Positions 31,848 through 43,724 of a DNA stretch of 64,000 bases are shown here, piece after piece. Source of the stretch: Nicotiana tabacum. Lineage: Eukaryota; Streptophyta; Magnoliopsida; Solanales; Solanaceae. The first letter of the stretch is position 1. The number at the start of each line of letters is the position of its first letter. The notes below the pieces were generated by a model. The model was not told the DNA's origin. It saw nothing but the letters and a program-made list of their open reading frames with translations, and searched no databases. Location: assembly GCF_000715075.1 (NCBI RefSeq), contig NC_134085.1, positions 134,492,060 through 134,556,059 of the forward strand, written 5' to 3'. A program made the translations under genes and the position numbers.

Positions 31848-34800
31848 ATGAAGATAAAATTTCGTCCAGCTCTGAGAAAATATTTTGCATGGAATGGTAA
31901 GTTTCTTTTGTTAATTCCGTTTTATTGATTTGTTTCAGCCAGCTTTGTTTGTGAATTCAATTCTACGAAATTGATTGATGTTATGTATCATAAAATCCAA
32001 ATTATGTATTTGTCAATTGTCGTGCTCGTGTAGTAGACAAAACAGACAGATTAAAAAAACCATGTGAAAACAAAGCTCGTTAACAACTTTGCAAATATCG
32101 AGTATAAAAATACGACGATTATACTAATGAATCTTGCTAAAGAAAGAGAAAATCAATGGTCGAGGCAGGGTTGCGATTCTCAATGACAAGAGACGAAGCA
32201 CGTTTTTTGCATGTTCCCAAATTGTGCCAAAGCTGTCAAAATAACCGTTCTTCGATTTTTACTTTTCTATTATACTCAAAAAAAGATATCTCCTTTTATT
32301 TGTTCAGTTTGAAAAATCTAAAGATAACTTATCATTTTATACCTATTTTATCTTGTTATTAATTACTGTTACTTATGTTCCAACATATTATAATTAGGGG
32401 TGATATATACTAAAATTATCATATTATTAATTATTTCTTAGAGAATATATCAAGTCAAACATGAACAAGTAAAAATAAATGGAGGGAATAGTAGCCAACA
32501 ACTCATCCGATAATTTTTACTTTCTGGTCTCTTGGGAGTATCCGTCCAAAAGCACGTGCCTTGTGTTAGTACAATCATTAATCTGGAATTGAGTTTCTAG
32601 TTGAGGTTTTTCCTGCTCATAACTCATAAGGTATTTCATTCTACAAATTTTTACACTACTTGAGTAACGTTTCAACTAATCGAATTTGGAATTGAGTTTT
32701 CGTGGGATAGTTTGAATTTCACTAACCTCGTGACAAATGCTATATAATAGTGTCTTCTTGCTCTCCTGTTAACTTTGTCATAGAAAAAAAAATATAGAAA
32801 TTGATTGCTAGTCAATTTTGAATTGGAAATCCAATCCGATTTGGGTTTGTTATGGACCTTTAATAATCTTTATGGGCTTAAAGAACCGAAGGCCCATAGC
32901 TTTCCTCTTATTTTGGGCTAAGATTGAGCCTAATGATGAATCTAAAAGTAGGGACATAGCCCATATGGGTAGAGTAGTAGTGCATTCTTTGTGGAAATAA
33001 GCCACTTTTAAGTGTGCTATTAAAATATATTCATAGATTATAATGTGTTTAAAGATTTTATCCAATTCGCTCAATCAGGATATGAAGTTTTGAAGGTTAA
33101 ACCTTAAAGTTCAAACTTCACTATATCGTGTCCTAAAGTTTCGAAAATTATATCCAGAAATTTGAATTTTATATCCTAAATTTTAAATTAGTAGTTCAGA
33201 AATTCAGAATAGTTAGTCTTGAATTTCAAATAAGCAGCTGAAAAGCTTAGGACACTAAGTCATGAAATCCAAATTTGCACCTAAAAAATTCAGGATACAA
33301 AAATTTAACATATTTAGTCTTGAATTTATGATAAATTAATTAATTTTTAAATATATTATAAATTATAAATATTTTAGATAATAGACTTAAAAGTGGCTAT
33401 TGGTGCCCTTCGCCCGAGTTCTTTTCCATTATCTCTTTTGTCGCTTTTTCCTTATAAGAAAAAATTTCTTATGTCCAAACGGGCTCTAAATACTTTTAAT
33501 TTTGAGATTTTAACACTGTTAGTCCCTTTGTAAAGAGTTTTTATATAAATAACATTACTTTTGTTTTATTTTAAAAATAGCACATTAATTTACAGTTAAA
33601 CACTTTTTATGATCTTTTACATGGCATTTAATTTTTAAAACGTAAAAGCACAATTCAAGGGATTATTGAACCACATTAATTTATTAGAATATTCTCTCTC
33701 ATCATTAATCTAAACTTGCCATTTTCTTTGAATTTTAATTCTGAATAGGTGCTCTAAGAAAAAGTCCCTTTTTCATTATTCTCTCATACACAATCTAAAT
33801 CAATCCGCATTTTATAATCTTTTTTTCACTTCCATAAATAATGGGATTTTTACCTTGCTACACTCTATTAAAAACTTATTTATCAATGTTCTTTATGGTT
33901 TGTAGTTTCTAATAAGTATCCAGGTTTTTCTTACAAATTATGTATATTGCTCCCTAAAAGGCTCTCACCTCATTATTAATGCCTTCAATTAAGGGATTCA
34001 ATTATATCCTTTCTTTTTTTTCCCCTCTCCTCTTCTCTCTCCTTTTTTTACAACCAAATCCCTTCATCTACGCTCAGAATCTCCATCTTCTCTCTTCCTA
34101 CCATTGCTGATAGCTTTATATTATTAAATCATCAATTGTATCGTTCTTCTGCTGGGAGACCGGAGAACACTGAAAATGAAGAAATATTCAGCAATTATAT
34201 GATAACTGTATCATAATTGTATTTAAATTGTATCAGAGACATCAATACGTAAAACATAATTGTATCATACATGTATCACAATTGTATCTAACTTGTAGAT
34301 GGTACCCTAATATCCAAAATAATACTTGATACAGTACTAATAAATTAATATATAACTATCATATATTTGTTATACAAACTGTGAAATTCATCACGAACTC
34401 ACAACTGCTCATAATTAAGATACAAATTTAATATAATCCTGAAAAAATTCTTACACAATTCTGATACAACTTAAAATCAACTCTAAACTTAAATTGATAC
34501 AATATCATATTATACTTGTATTAGTATTGTATCATGTATTGTTTTTGGTACAAATTATGATACAATTCTAAATTATGATACAATTTTTGATCTTCGTCTT
34601 TTTCAAGTTTCAATTTAAAACATCCACCTAGAACCAACCCTAAACTTAAATTGTGATAAAATATTATATTTTAATAGTATTAGTATTGTATCAGAATTGT
34701 CTTATGTATTGATGTATCAAATACAACTCAGATACAATTATGATACATTTATCATACAATCGTAATACAATTCCGAAACTTCTTCTTCCTCGAGTTTCAA

Positions 34801-37251
34801 TCTGAAATTCAACCTAAAACCAACTTTAAACTTACACAATCTCCCTTCAAATTAAGATATAAACTCTAAAGGATTTCACAATCGTTATCACAAATTCGTA
34901 AAATCCGAATATCTATTTCAAAGTTTCGAACTTTTTTAATGGTATGTCAATGGCAGACCTCTCTACTTGCAGTTTCAGAGATAATGTCGATGGATTTGTC
35001 AATAGTAGAAGCTTTTTAATGGTTGTTGGTGGAATTGATTCAGAGAAATATATGATGCTACAATTTTAGAGAGATAATAGTTTGATTTGTATGAGAGAGA
35101 GATATTGGTGGATTTGTATAAAGAGAGAATGACTTTTAACTTTTTTTGAAATTAGGAAGAAAATCATGATTTTAGTAGGCTAAAGTTGATAGATGGGGAT
35201 GAGAGATACGTTACAAATTAATTCCTATATTTAAGGGATCCTTCTTTTACTATATTTTGTACATAATAGTAAATATAGATACACAATGTAATTCTTAAGG
35301 AATCTAAAGAAAAGTGGTTAATAAGTTTCTAATATAGTATAGCTAGGTAAAAATCCCAAATAAATACCCACCCAAATATCTTAAAGATACTGAAAAGAGG
35401 CAATCGTGGGAACTTCTTGTATTTTGTCCAATGTTTAATTTTATACTGCATAATTTTTTTTTTCTCCAAGATATACCTTTAGTATAATATATTTATTTCA
35501 TCAATATGTCATATATATTGTTTAATGAAATATATATATGTATATATTGTTTATACGTATATTATACATTGTATATCCATTGTTTAATATTTAATATGTA
35601 TACTATGTATATAATAGGTATATTTCTTGGATTAGTTTTACAATGAAATGTTATAAGATGTGTGTCTAACAATTATATTGATTGTATAATTAATGCAACA
35701 ATATTTTTTTCTGGTAGGTTTGAAGACACATACTTATATTATATATAAATAGTTGGTATATTTAATATATTGTATTATTTATGCTACTACAAAGCTAGTC
35801 CTTTATGGTTTTTTTTCTTCTAACTTTTGATGATTATCTAAAAGGAAGAAATAATGTTTGTGAAGAGAGAAAATAAGTTAATGAAATGAATGTAGTTAGC
35901 ATTAATTAACTTTCATATATTTAGGAATTTTTTGGAATGGATGCATCATGTTGATATAGGGATTGAGAATAAAAAGGTTGTTATAGCGAGATTTTAGGCT
36001 TAAAAAAATGGGGGTTCCATTTCTGGCAGGAATTTGCTAAGATGGTAATTTTTTCATGGCTACAATTGAAATATTCATTTTATTACTTAAAATCTGCAAT
36101 TTTGTTTTCTACATTGCCTAGTTACGAAATCTTCTCTAAATTCTTTGTGTTTGCATGCAGAAGCCCAAAGCGAGAAACCAGCCCACGTGGAATTGGACCT
36201 CCGAGAGGAATATGCCCATGCCTTTAGAACCGAATCCTACGCTGATTTCTGGACACGTGTCCTTGCTTTAGGTGAAAAAATTACTTCCCCCACCAAAATT
36301 GTCGGCTCCACTTCAGCTGCTCGGCTTCCCTCTTACCGGCTTTTCGTGGAGCATCTTTTGGATCCGGATCAACCCACAGTTACTCGGATCCTGGCTTTGA
36401 TCCAAACCCACCCACAAACTTACTCTCTACTATCCGAGTATTTTTCCCAAACTGCTGAAGCCTCATTACTCTGCAGTGTATTGCTAAAAAAAGTGGAAAG
36501 TACACGATCCAAATATAAATCACTTAAATTCACCTTAGACTCTCTCCAGAAAACACCATATTCACATGTGGACCCCATGCCCAAGATCCTGACCCGGTTA
36601 GCTAAATTCTGTAACTCCCTTAATCCATTTGTTTCATCTGCATCTTCATCAATCCAATTTCATGCCGTTCAAGCAAACTGCTCTCAGCTGCTAAAACAAC
36701 TCGAGCTTAGACGAGACAAGACCAGAGCCAAACTACGTCTAATGAACAAACTCAAACGTGGCTCAGCTGTATTTCTCGTGGCTTTAACTGTCTCGCTTAC
36801 AATAATTGTCGCGACTCATGCACTTGCCTTGCTAGTAGCGGCTCCTATTGTAATGGCGGCTTCATTCCAGTTCGCGTCGAGTAAGAAGCTAGCAAGCTGG
36901 TCAGCTCAGCTTGACATAGCTGCAAAAGGGACCTACATTTTGATTAGAGACTTGGATACTATAAGCAGGCTAGTGGGTCGGCTAACTGATGAATTAGAAG
37001 ATTTACAAGCCATAGTTCGATTTTGGCTCGAGCGAGGTGGAGATCCTGTTCAACTTCAACTTCAAGCCAGTGGGGAAGTAGCGCGCCAATTGAAAAAGAA
37101 TTATGCAAGCTTTGTGGAGCAATTGGATGAATTAGAAGAGCATTTGTACTTGTGCTTCATGACCATCAATAGGGCTAGAAACCTTGTGATTACAGAAATT
37201 ATGAATTCGGGTCACCCAAATTCAGCCCCATACTTGTTACCCAAAGAATAG
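31848..37251 (+). CDS. UPF0496 / DUF677-type protein (two exons, 379 aa)
   Basis: Proposed exons are 31848-31896 (16 codons plus one base, MKIKFRPALRKYFAWN) and 36161-37251. The donor G|GTAAGT at 31897 and acceptor TTTGCATGCAG at 36160 are strong, and the joined CDS is 1,140 bases and stays in frame. Exon 2 alone opens without a good ATG; its first conserved block, VELDLREEYAHAFRTESY then FWTRVLAL, is the N-terminal signature of plant UPF0496 proteins. Then come helical, Leu-rich repeats, one hydrophobic segment at about residues 221-250 (AVFLVALTVSLTIIVATHAL), the QFASSKKLASW block, and a C-terminal helix pair (LEDLQAIVRFWLERGG, LDELEEHLYLCFMTINRARN). The family is membrane-associated, related to At14a-type proteins, with no known enzymatic role. 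The intron is 4,264 bp and holds several TIR elements. Confidence is high for exon 2, moderate for exon 1. Confidence 0.83.
32286..32488. mobile_element. Possible Stowaway-like MITE in intron 1
   Basis: The right end reads, on the minus strand, TCCCTCCATTTATTTTTACTT then TTCATGTTTGACTTG, a style common to plant Stowaway MITEs. The left end CTCCTTTTATTTGTTCAGTT is a weaker inverted match. A TA target duplication could not be confirmed. Confidence 0.4.
33000..33398. mobile_element. MITE with ~55-bp inverted repeats in intron 1
   Basis: The left end AGCCACTTTTAAGTGTGCTA is the reverse complement of the right end (AGCCACTTTTAAGTCTATTA), and the similarity continues through an AT-rich stretch (AAAATATATT, TTATAAT, TTTAAA). 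The interior of about 290 bases has no gene. Clear target duplications are not visible in the AT-rich flanks. Confidence 0.7.
33843..35357. mobile_element. TIR element (MULE/MITE-like), 1.5 kb, in intron 1
   Basis: The left end GGGATTTTTACCTTGCTACA is the reverse complement of the right end (GGGATTTTTACCTAGCTATA), and the match goes on for about 40 bases. The flanks (ATAAATAAT and AAATAAATA) are AT-rich and only roughly alike. The interior is AT-rich with many TGTATCA/TGATACAA words in both orientations and a pyrimidine-rich block near 34010-34050. No transposase is seen, so it is non-autonomous. Confidence 0.75.
35358..36160 (+). other. Remainder of intron 1
   Basis: AT-rich sequence with TATATA-rich runs (about 35500-35640) between the TIR element and the acceptor. 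Nothing else recognised. ORF 36042-36227 only runs into exon 2 in another frame. Confidence 0.6.
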
Positions 37252-38425
37252 CTGTTGGCAATTTAATTTCATGTAGTTTAAAAGAAAAATTGTCATTATG
37301 TAAATATTTCATTTTTCCATTCAAATAATATTTAAAAAAAAACAGGACTTGTTTATGCCACTTGTTTGATATGGCTTTTAGGGCATAGACGGTGGTGGAT
37401 GCAAGGAAATTTATGACTGGCAAATTTAAACATTGGCACCGTAGTGCAAAAGTTTCACATGGTATTACTATTAGCCTATTATGTTTGTCAGGCTTTAGTT
37501 GTGGTAGCTAGGTGATTAATGTATTGGATCACTTCAATTTATTCTCTCACAAATTTGAATAGCCGACATTTTTGTTGATCAAGTAAGGTGATTCACTTTC
37601 TTTGTTCCAGTTGAAATTTAAGCATTAAAAATACTGATACATAATATTCGCGACTTTGCGGATATTAAAAACTAAGTGACTCGTCTCCTGCTACTGTTTC
37701 TTGTCTTGTTGTATGGCGTTTATAGCAGATGATTACTTTTGTTCATTTAGCATATAATTTCAGTTAATCTATATGGTTACCGTATAGCTTATATTAGTTA
37801 TGCGGGATTATAAGCAAGAGTTATTTATCTTGTCAATAATAATATGAATATTGTTATACGACAAAAAGATTTTACGCGACGAATAATAATATAGGAATGT
37901 TATGCCGGCATTATCACTATATAAGCAATTTGTCTCGAAACACTTTTATTCGTGTGAGTTATCTGATCCGGATATTATTTTCCCAAGCTGATCAACCAAG
38001 CATTATTTTACGTGATATCTTATACCAAGACTATTTTGTCCACGCGCCAGTCATTCGTCACCAAAGTTGCTCGAGAACTAATACTTCTTACGATTTTTTT
38101 GGCCGATAACACGATAAAACTTTTTTACATTACAATATAGGAATAAATCAATATACACCACATGAATTATTAAATAAGACGTGAATTACAATCCTCGTTT
38201 TGGTTGGGTTTTATTAAAAATACCATATTTGATATATAATTGTATTTTCTTCTCACTTTAAAGTTGCAACCTTAAGTTGGGGACCAATGTCAATTGAATG
38301 TTCAAATGGTGTAGCAACAATTACTACTCCTGCCATATTATTCTATACCATTTTTTTTTCTTGGGATAAGCTGGAGCAAGACATATGACAACTGTCATTT
38401 TTATTACTTACCGAATGCCAAAGAA
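37252..38425. other. Intergenic, downstream of the UPF0496 gene
   Basis: Begins with the likely 3' untranslated region (an AATAATATT word at 37325-37333). No supported gene, transposon end or tandem repeat; ORF 37897-38109 looks fortuitous. Confidence 0.5.
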
Positions 38426-39287
38426 AGAGATTTTTTTTATTCTTATACATTATTTTAAATTTTATTATTTTTAATGTTCATATTTAGTTAATTACCCGTT
38501 ATAAATAAGTTTTGTTTACAAAATATATACAATCCACCTTAAAATGTTCCCAAATCAATTATTTGTTCCTTCAATCAAGGGATTTAGTTACACCCTTTTC
38601 CTTTTCTTTTTTCCTAGCCAACATGTGATTTCATCCCCCACCGCTAACACTGCTCCTCTTCATACCAACCCTCGTCTTTTCTTTTCCTCTGTATCGAAAA
38701 TTTTGGGCTAAGCCATGATATTGTCTTTGGAATGTAATGAACATGGATATTTTAAAAGTATTTGTTAAAATTTGGTAAAACTCCAGCGTTCCATAAAGCG
38801 TCAAGGCAAGAAAAATGTTGGCCTTTCATCTCTGACAACATCTTTCGTAACTTTTCATGTTTTTTTTTCTTTTCAAAAACAAATTTCTTTTTTGTTTTTT
38901 TTTTCCGACTCAACTTAAATACACTTAAATTAATTAATTGTACGTGATATTCCATTGATAGCAGAGTTATCTAATATAATTATTGATCAGCCATAGGTTC
39001 CAATGTAATGAACATGGATATTTTAAAAGTATTTGCTTAACCAACCTTTATCTCTTTTCTAATTATCTCTTCTCTATGATCTGGAGATTTTCCCAGCTAT
39101 TTCTTGTTGGATCATACTCAATACTTACAGTATACATTTATTTACAACTAATCTACAACTTATCTACAAATTTTATACATTATTTCTACATAGTTAAATA
39201 CAATTATAATATCATACAACTTAAATACAATTGTTATACAAGTTTTATACAATATGTCTTTTAATTGTTATATAAGTTTTATACAAT

Positions 39288-39603
39288 ATGTCTTTTGTAT
39301 ATTTTGTATCTGATTTATACATAGTAAAAATAAATTTCATACAACTAACTATATATTATACAACTTATCTACAATTTTCATACATTATTTCTATCCGGTT
39401 AAATACAACTACAATAACATACAACTTAAATACAAATTTTATAGAATGTCTTTTGTATATATTGTATCTGACCTATACATAGTAAAAATAAATTTCATAC
39501 AACTAATTATATATTATACAACTTATCTACAATTTTCATACATTATTTCTACCCAGTTATATACAACTACAATATCATACAACTTAAATATAATTTTTAT
39601 ACA
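39288..39603. repeat. Two tandem copies of a 158-bp unit
   Basis: Units start at 39288 and 39446 with ATGTCTTTTGTATAT and repeat TACATAGTAAAAATAAATTT and the following CATACAACTAA(C/T)TATATATT stretch. A third, more diverged copy lies just before (about 39130-39287). The plus-strand ORFs here are only a by-product of the repeat. Confidence 0.85.
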
Positions 39604-39709
39604 ATATTGTTCAACTTTCATACAATATTTAAATAAAAAAAAATATAAACAACATAATATAATTTTTTTACAATTTTACTACAATTTAGTAAATATAATG
39701 TATATCATG

Positions 39710-39790
39710 TCTTCTTCTTCTTCTTCTTCTTCTTCTTCTTCTTCTTCTTCTTCTTCTTCTTCTTCTTCTTCTTCTTCTTCTTCTTCTTCT
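39710..39790 (+). repeat. Microsatellite (CTT/TTC)27
   Basis: 81 uninterrupted bases of TTC repeat. The poly-Ser frame across it is not a gene. Confidence 0.97.
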
Positions 39791-40636
39791 AGTTTCAATG
39801 TGAAATTCAGCCAAAATCAAGTCTAATCTTCACCCAAACACCCTAAAAATTGAGATATAAACTCCAAACCATATACCCAATTGTTTGCAACAACACCTAA
39901 TCCAAACAAATAATGGTTTTTAAAAATCCAAATTCGAATTCAAAACTTCAAAGCTTTTTAATGGCTATCAATGGTGGAGTTGCTGCTTTTTTTTTCTTTG
40001 CTTTACATTACTGAAATTAGGAATTGAGAGATAGAGAGAGACGTAGAGATAATCCCAATTCTTTGCAACAACACCCAATTCAAACAAATAATATTTTTCG
40101 AAAACCCAAATCAAATGAAGGAACACTGCTCCTCTTCACACAAACCCTCATCTTTTCTTTCCCTCTGTATCGAAAATTTTGGGCTAAGCCATGATATTGT
40201 CTTTGGAATGTAATGAACAAGGATATTTTAAAAGTATTTGTTAAAATCTGGTAGACTCCAGCGTTCTATAAAGCGTCAAGGCAAGAAAAATGTTGGCCTT
40301 TCATCTCTGAAAACATTTTCCGTAACTTTTCAGTAAAAATTTCGTCTGTTTTTTGAAGAAGAAATGAAATAGGCGTTAATGGAGGATTTCTGAGATTTGT
40401 AAAGAGAAAATTGTGGGTGAGTGCAAGATACGTGAGTGAGGGAGTTGGGATGTGGAGAGAGAAACGTGGGGAGAGTGGGAATATGCGGTAGAGTTATTTT
40501 AGGATACTAATTAATATCATTAATTCCCTTTAAATGTACATAAATGGTAATTGGGTATATAAAATGTAATTATAGTAAAACTTGAGTAGGGAAGGTAATA
40601 TAGTTTTATATAGTGTATAGGAATGTAAAAATCTCT

Positions 40637-41312
40637 AAATTAAATGGCATAGAAGAATATTTTTGTATATTTAAGTTATAGTATCCAATTAAAAGAGTCG
40701 TGTCCAGCAGTAATAACAAATATCCTAGGAGAAGAGCTTACAATGTTCAAAAAGTGAATTTGTTTCTGAAGTAATTCTTTTTAGTTAAATCTTGAAGTAA
40801 TTTCTAAGGTAACTTTAAAAATTAGTGCGCCTCGCTAATTTTCCACGTATGTTTTATCCTTTTTTGTATGTGAGCATCTTGTTAGAGTGCCTTCTGCTTC
40901 TAATAGACTATGAACTAGATCACAATATTATCAACCAATCGATAAGAAGTCATCTCATTTTTCACCGATTCTAGATAAACACATCGATTTAACTGAAATT
41001 TTTTATCTTTATTTTCAATATTGAGGAAGAATTAGTCCTAGGAACTACATATATGATTTTGTTTCTTCATTGTTACTCATTGTTACTAGTTTAGCAAACA
41101 TGAGTCAAGCAAGGTAGAGAATGTGTACATATATATACACTCACCACATGTCCTTCATGTTGTGTAAGAGTTCTAAGGGGGTTTACAATAAGAGTTAACT
41201 TATAGATATTCTACCCATCTGTTATTTTGAACTCCTATAAAAAATTTGGACTATTCTACCCATTATTTTTGGGGTTTGTGTATATTATATTAATTTGAAT
41301 CGGAGTAAAACC
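40637..41312. other. Intergenic AT-rich sequence
   Basis: No gene, transposon end or repeat recognised between two TIR elements. Confidence 0.5.
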
Positions 41313-41430
41313 TTAGTATGTGTAAAAATTGCACGGGGCGTCTTATTTGGTCGCCCCCATATAACCTATACCTCTTTTTTAATTTTTTTTTAACTTGTAC
41401 CCACTTTTTAAATAACTTCAGCTCCCTTTC

Positions 41431-41467
41431 TCCTCCTCCTCCTCCTCCTCCTCCTTCTTCTTCTTCT
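41431..41467 (+). repeat. Compound microsatellite (TCC)8(TTC)4
   Basis: Pure TCC run followed by TTC run, then TGCTGCTGT-type words. The apparent ORFs on both strands are low-complexity. Confidence 0.95.
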
Positions 41468-41735
41468 GTTGCTGCTGTTGTTGCTGCTATAAAATTTCGG
41501 TTCATGTGATGATTGCCATAAGTATGTTTATTAGATTATTTAAAAATAAATTATAAATAATTATGTAAGTTAGTAGACAATAATTTGTGAATATTTCCAC
41601 GTACGGGAGGTTTAAGGTCACACTTAGTGATTCTTTTCATGATAATTCTGTTCTTTTCACGTTTATTGTTTCCAAAATTTTATGATTTAGATACTATTGG
41701 TAATCTGATTATTTTATAGTAGTCTGATTATGACA

Positions 41736-42160
41736 AAACTAATGAATCTAGGACAAAAAAACTTCAGCTTATTTAGCGCTGGAAGCTTTTACAAATGAAC
41801 TAAATAACTTCAGCATCTTCTGCTGAAGTTTTTGAAAAAGCTTTATGACAAAAATAATGAATTCAGTCCAAAAAAACTTCAGCTTATTTAGTACTGAATT
41901 GTTTTCAAATGAACTAAATAACTTCAGCATCTTCTGCTGAAGCTTTTGAAAAAGCTTAATGATAAAACTAATGAATTCAGGACAAAAAAACTTCAGTTTA
42001 TTTAGTGCTGAAGTTTTTACAAATGAACTAAATAACTTCAGTATCTTCTGCTGAAGTTTTTGAAAAAGCTTAATGACAAAATTAATGAATCCAGGACAAA
42101 AAAACTTCAGCTTATTTAGTGCTGAAGTTTTTACAAATGAACTAAATAACTTCAGCATCA
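41736..42160. repeat. Tandem array, about 3.7 units of 114-115 bp, rich in CTTCAGC hairpins
   Basis: The phrase ACTTCAG(C/T)TTATTTAG starts at 41761, 41876, 41990 and 42104. Every unit has two short stem-loops of the type CTTCAGC…GCTGAAG (for example CTTCAGCATCTTCTGCTGAAG at about 41809-41829). Single CTTCAG words continue to about 42365. The 130-codon minus-strand frame (41769-42161) with repeats of LKLFSSFVKTSALNKLKFF is created by the array and is not taken as a gene. Confidence 0.93.
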
Positions 42161-42482
42161 CAAAACTTTAGCTACTAGAATGCTTAAGTTCAGCAATTAC
42201 AAATAAAAACTTCAGTAAATAGAGAACAAAACTTCAGCACTAGAATGCTTAAATTCAGCAATTACAAACAAAAACTTCAGCACACTTGGTTCAGCAATAT
42301 TTGCTACTTCAGGCCTGTCTACTAGAATGCTGAAGTTTGCGTGATTGCCTTTACTACTTCAGGCCCGTATGCTAAAGTTACGTGAAAAAGTGGGTACGCT
42401 TGCAATTTATTTTACAAAGCGGGTATAAGTTAAAATGTGACCCAAAAGCGGGTATAGATGCAAATGCCCATTAGTATGTGTA

Positions 42483-43085
42483 TGTTTTCACAATCGTTTT
42501 TGGTTCATTCTATCTTTGTGAATTTCCTTAGATGTTTTATCGTTTTCTACTCTATACTTGTTCTATTTCTTTGGTTTTCTCTCTCAATTGAGTCCATTAC
42601 TCAAATGATAACTCAACTATTTAAAATCATGAACTAAAGTTACTTTTTTTTTTAATTTATAATAGAAAAGTCACTCAACTATTCATATTACACACACAAA
42701 TGATCACTCAATTAGAATTATCAAACTCTTCGGTGGAAAAATGTGACGTGGCAGTCCATGTGATTTTTTTTTTTATATTTTGGACCAAATAAAATAATTA
42801 ACACCCAAATAAAATATACCACCCATATATCCAACCTAACCCGCTAAATAAATCAAACGCTAAAATGCATCCCTATTGAGAATGCATCTCTCTTCTCCTA
42901 ATTATAAAAAGCATCTTTTTTTCATGGCTTCACTCTAGTCCTTAATCTAGCATTCATTATTATTTTATAAAAATTAGAAAAAACCGTGAAAAGAAGAATA
43001 CAGATCACTCGAGTCCTTGAGAAAGAAGAATATAGTCAGTACTCTAGTCCGTAGTCTCGTACCCATTATTATTATTTTATAAATA
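42483..43085. other. Intergenic AT-rich sequence with an imperfect ~110-bp duplication
   Basis: ACTCTAGTCC…ATTATTATTTTATAAA occurs at about 42931-42975 and again at about 43041-43085. The ACTCAACTAT words at 42615-42690 resemble a common plant repeat, but ends could not be defined. Confidence 0.4.
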
Positions 43086-43724
43086 TAGCGGAAGATCGTG
43101 GGTTAACTAGCTCACAATCACACACAAAGCAAATAGAGAAGAAAAATCAACACAAAGATATAACGAGGCTAGGCTAAGCTTAATCCTTGGGGCAGGAGCA
43201 GAGAGAGTTTTTCACTATGAATGAGAAGAAAAACATAATACATTCTATAGAATTCCCAACTACAACCTCTATATATAGATCCTAAATAGTCTCAAACCTA
43301 TAAGAGAAAAGTTTCCCAATTTGACACAATGGTTTTCCTTTCCCAAATCTATTAGAATAATGAGTTTTCCCAACCTATAGGGATTATGGGTTTCTTAACA
43401 ATACAAGAAAATAATTCAAGCCATAAAATAACAAATCTTCTCCTTGTCTTGAATTCTTTTCATCAAGAGGAACAACGTCTCTCTACGTTGCCCTCAGCCC
43501 TTGCGAGTGCTCTACCCATTGCCGCACACATCAACCAAGTCTAGGAAATGCCTAAACTTGTTAAGAGACTCAATCTCTTCAACGATAACACTAATCCATC
43601 GATTTGGTTCTGTATCTGTAATAATTTCTAGATAGCTATACATTCAAACGCATAAATGGTCTCTGCAACTGCCAAAGCAAATCCCACAAGATTCGTATAT
43701 CCAAGAAGATTTCCATCAACTACG
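43086..43724 (-). other. Retroelement-like fragment, unrecognised
   Basis: On the minus strand a possible LTR starts TGTTAAGAAACCC at 43400 and contains a TATA box (TCTATATATAG, about 43273-43283) followed by a leader-like stretch to about 43086. Upstream of it (43400-43720) a minus-strand frame with few stops can be read (GNLLGYTNLVGFALAVAETI, then a long Leu-rich part). I cannot place it in a family. It could be the 3' end of a decayed copia-type element. Confidence 0.3.

Larger units (their letters stand above)
38426..40636. mobile_element. TIR element, 2.2 kb, related to the one in the UPF0496 intron
   Basis: The left end AGAGATTTTTTTTATTCTTA and the reverse complement of the right end (AGAGATTTTTACATTCCTAT) pair over about 35 bases with some mismatches. 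The right end also resembles the terminus of the element at 33843-35357 (GATTTTTAC…CTA-AC-CTAT-AAAAC). Both share an interior 'CAAT(T/C)AAGGGATT(C/T)AGTTA' block and many CATACAACTT-type words. Inside are a ~205-bp direct duplication (about 38650-38855 and 40127-40335), a ~158-bp tandem repeat (39288-39600) and a microsatellite. No transposase is seen. Confidence 0.6.
41325..42470. mobile_element. TIR element flanked by 12-bp direct repeats
   Basis: The bases TTAGTATGTGTA occur at 41313-41324 and again at 42471-42482, as would a target duplication (9 bp would be usual for a MULE; the remaining match may be chance). Subterminal parts are inverted: left CTTGTACCCACTTTTTAAATAACTT pairs with right AAGTTACGTGAAAAAGTGGGTACG (reverse complement). 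The interior carries a microsatellite at 41431-41467 and a 114-bp tandem array at 41736-42160. No transposase. Confidence 0.72.

Noticed and set aside
34200..34780. Repeated TGTATCA and TGATACAA words as a CRISPR-like or regulatory array
   Set aside because: Spacing is irregular, the words occur in both orientations within a TIR element, and the genome is eukaryotic.
39446..39826. 126-codon frame ending in a long Ser run
   Set aside because: Product of the 158-bp tandem repeat plus the TTC microsatellite.
41769..42161. 130-codon minus-strand frame with repeated LKLFSSFVK units
   Set aside because: It arises from a 114-bp tandem array whose unit length is divisible by three; no start context, no known domain.
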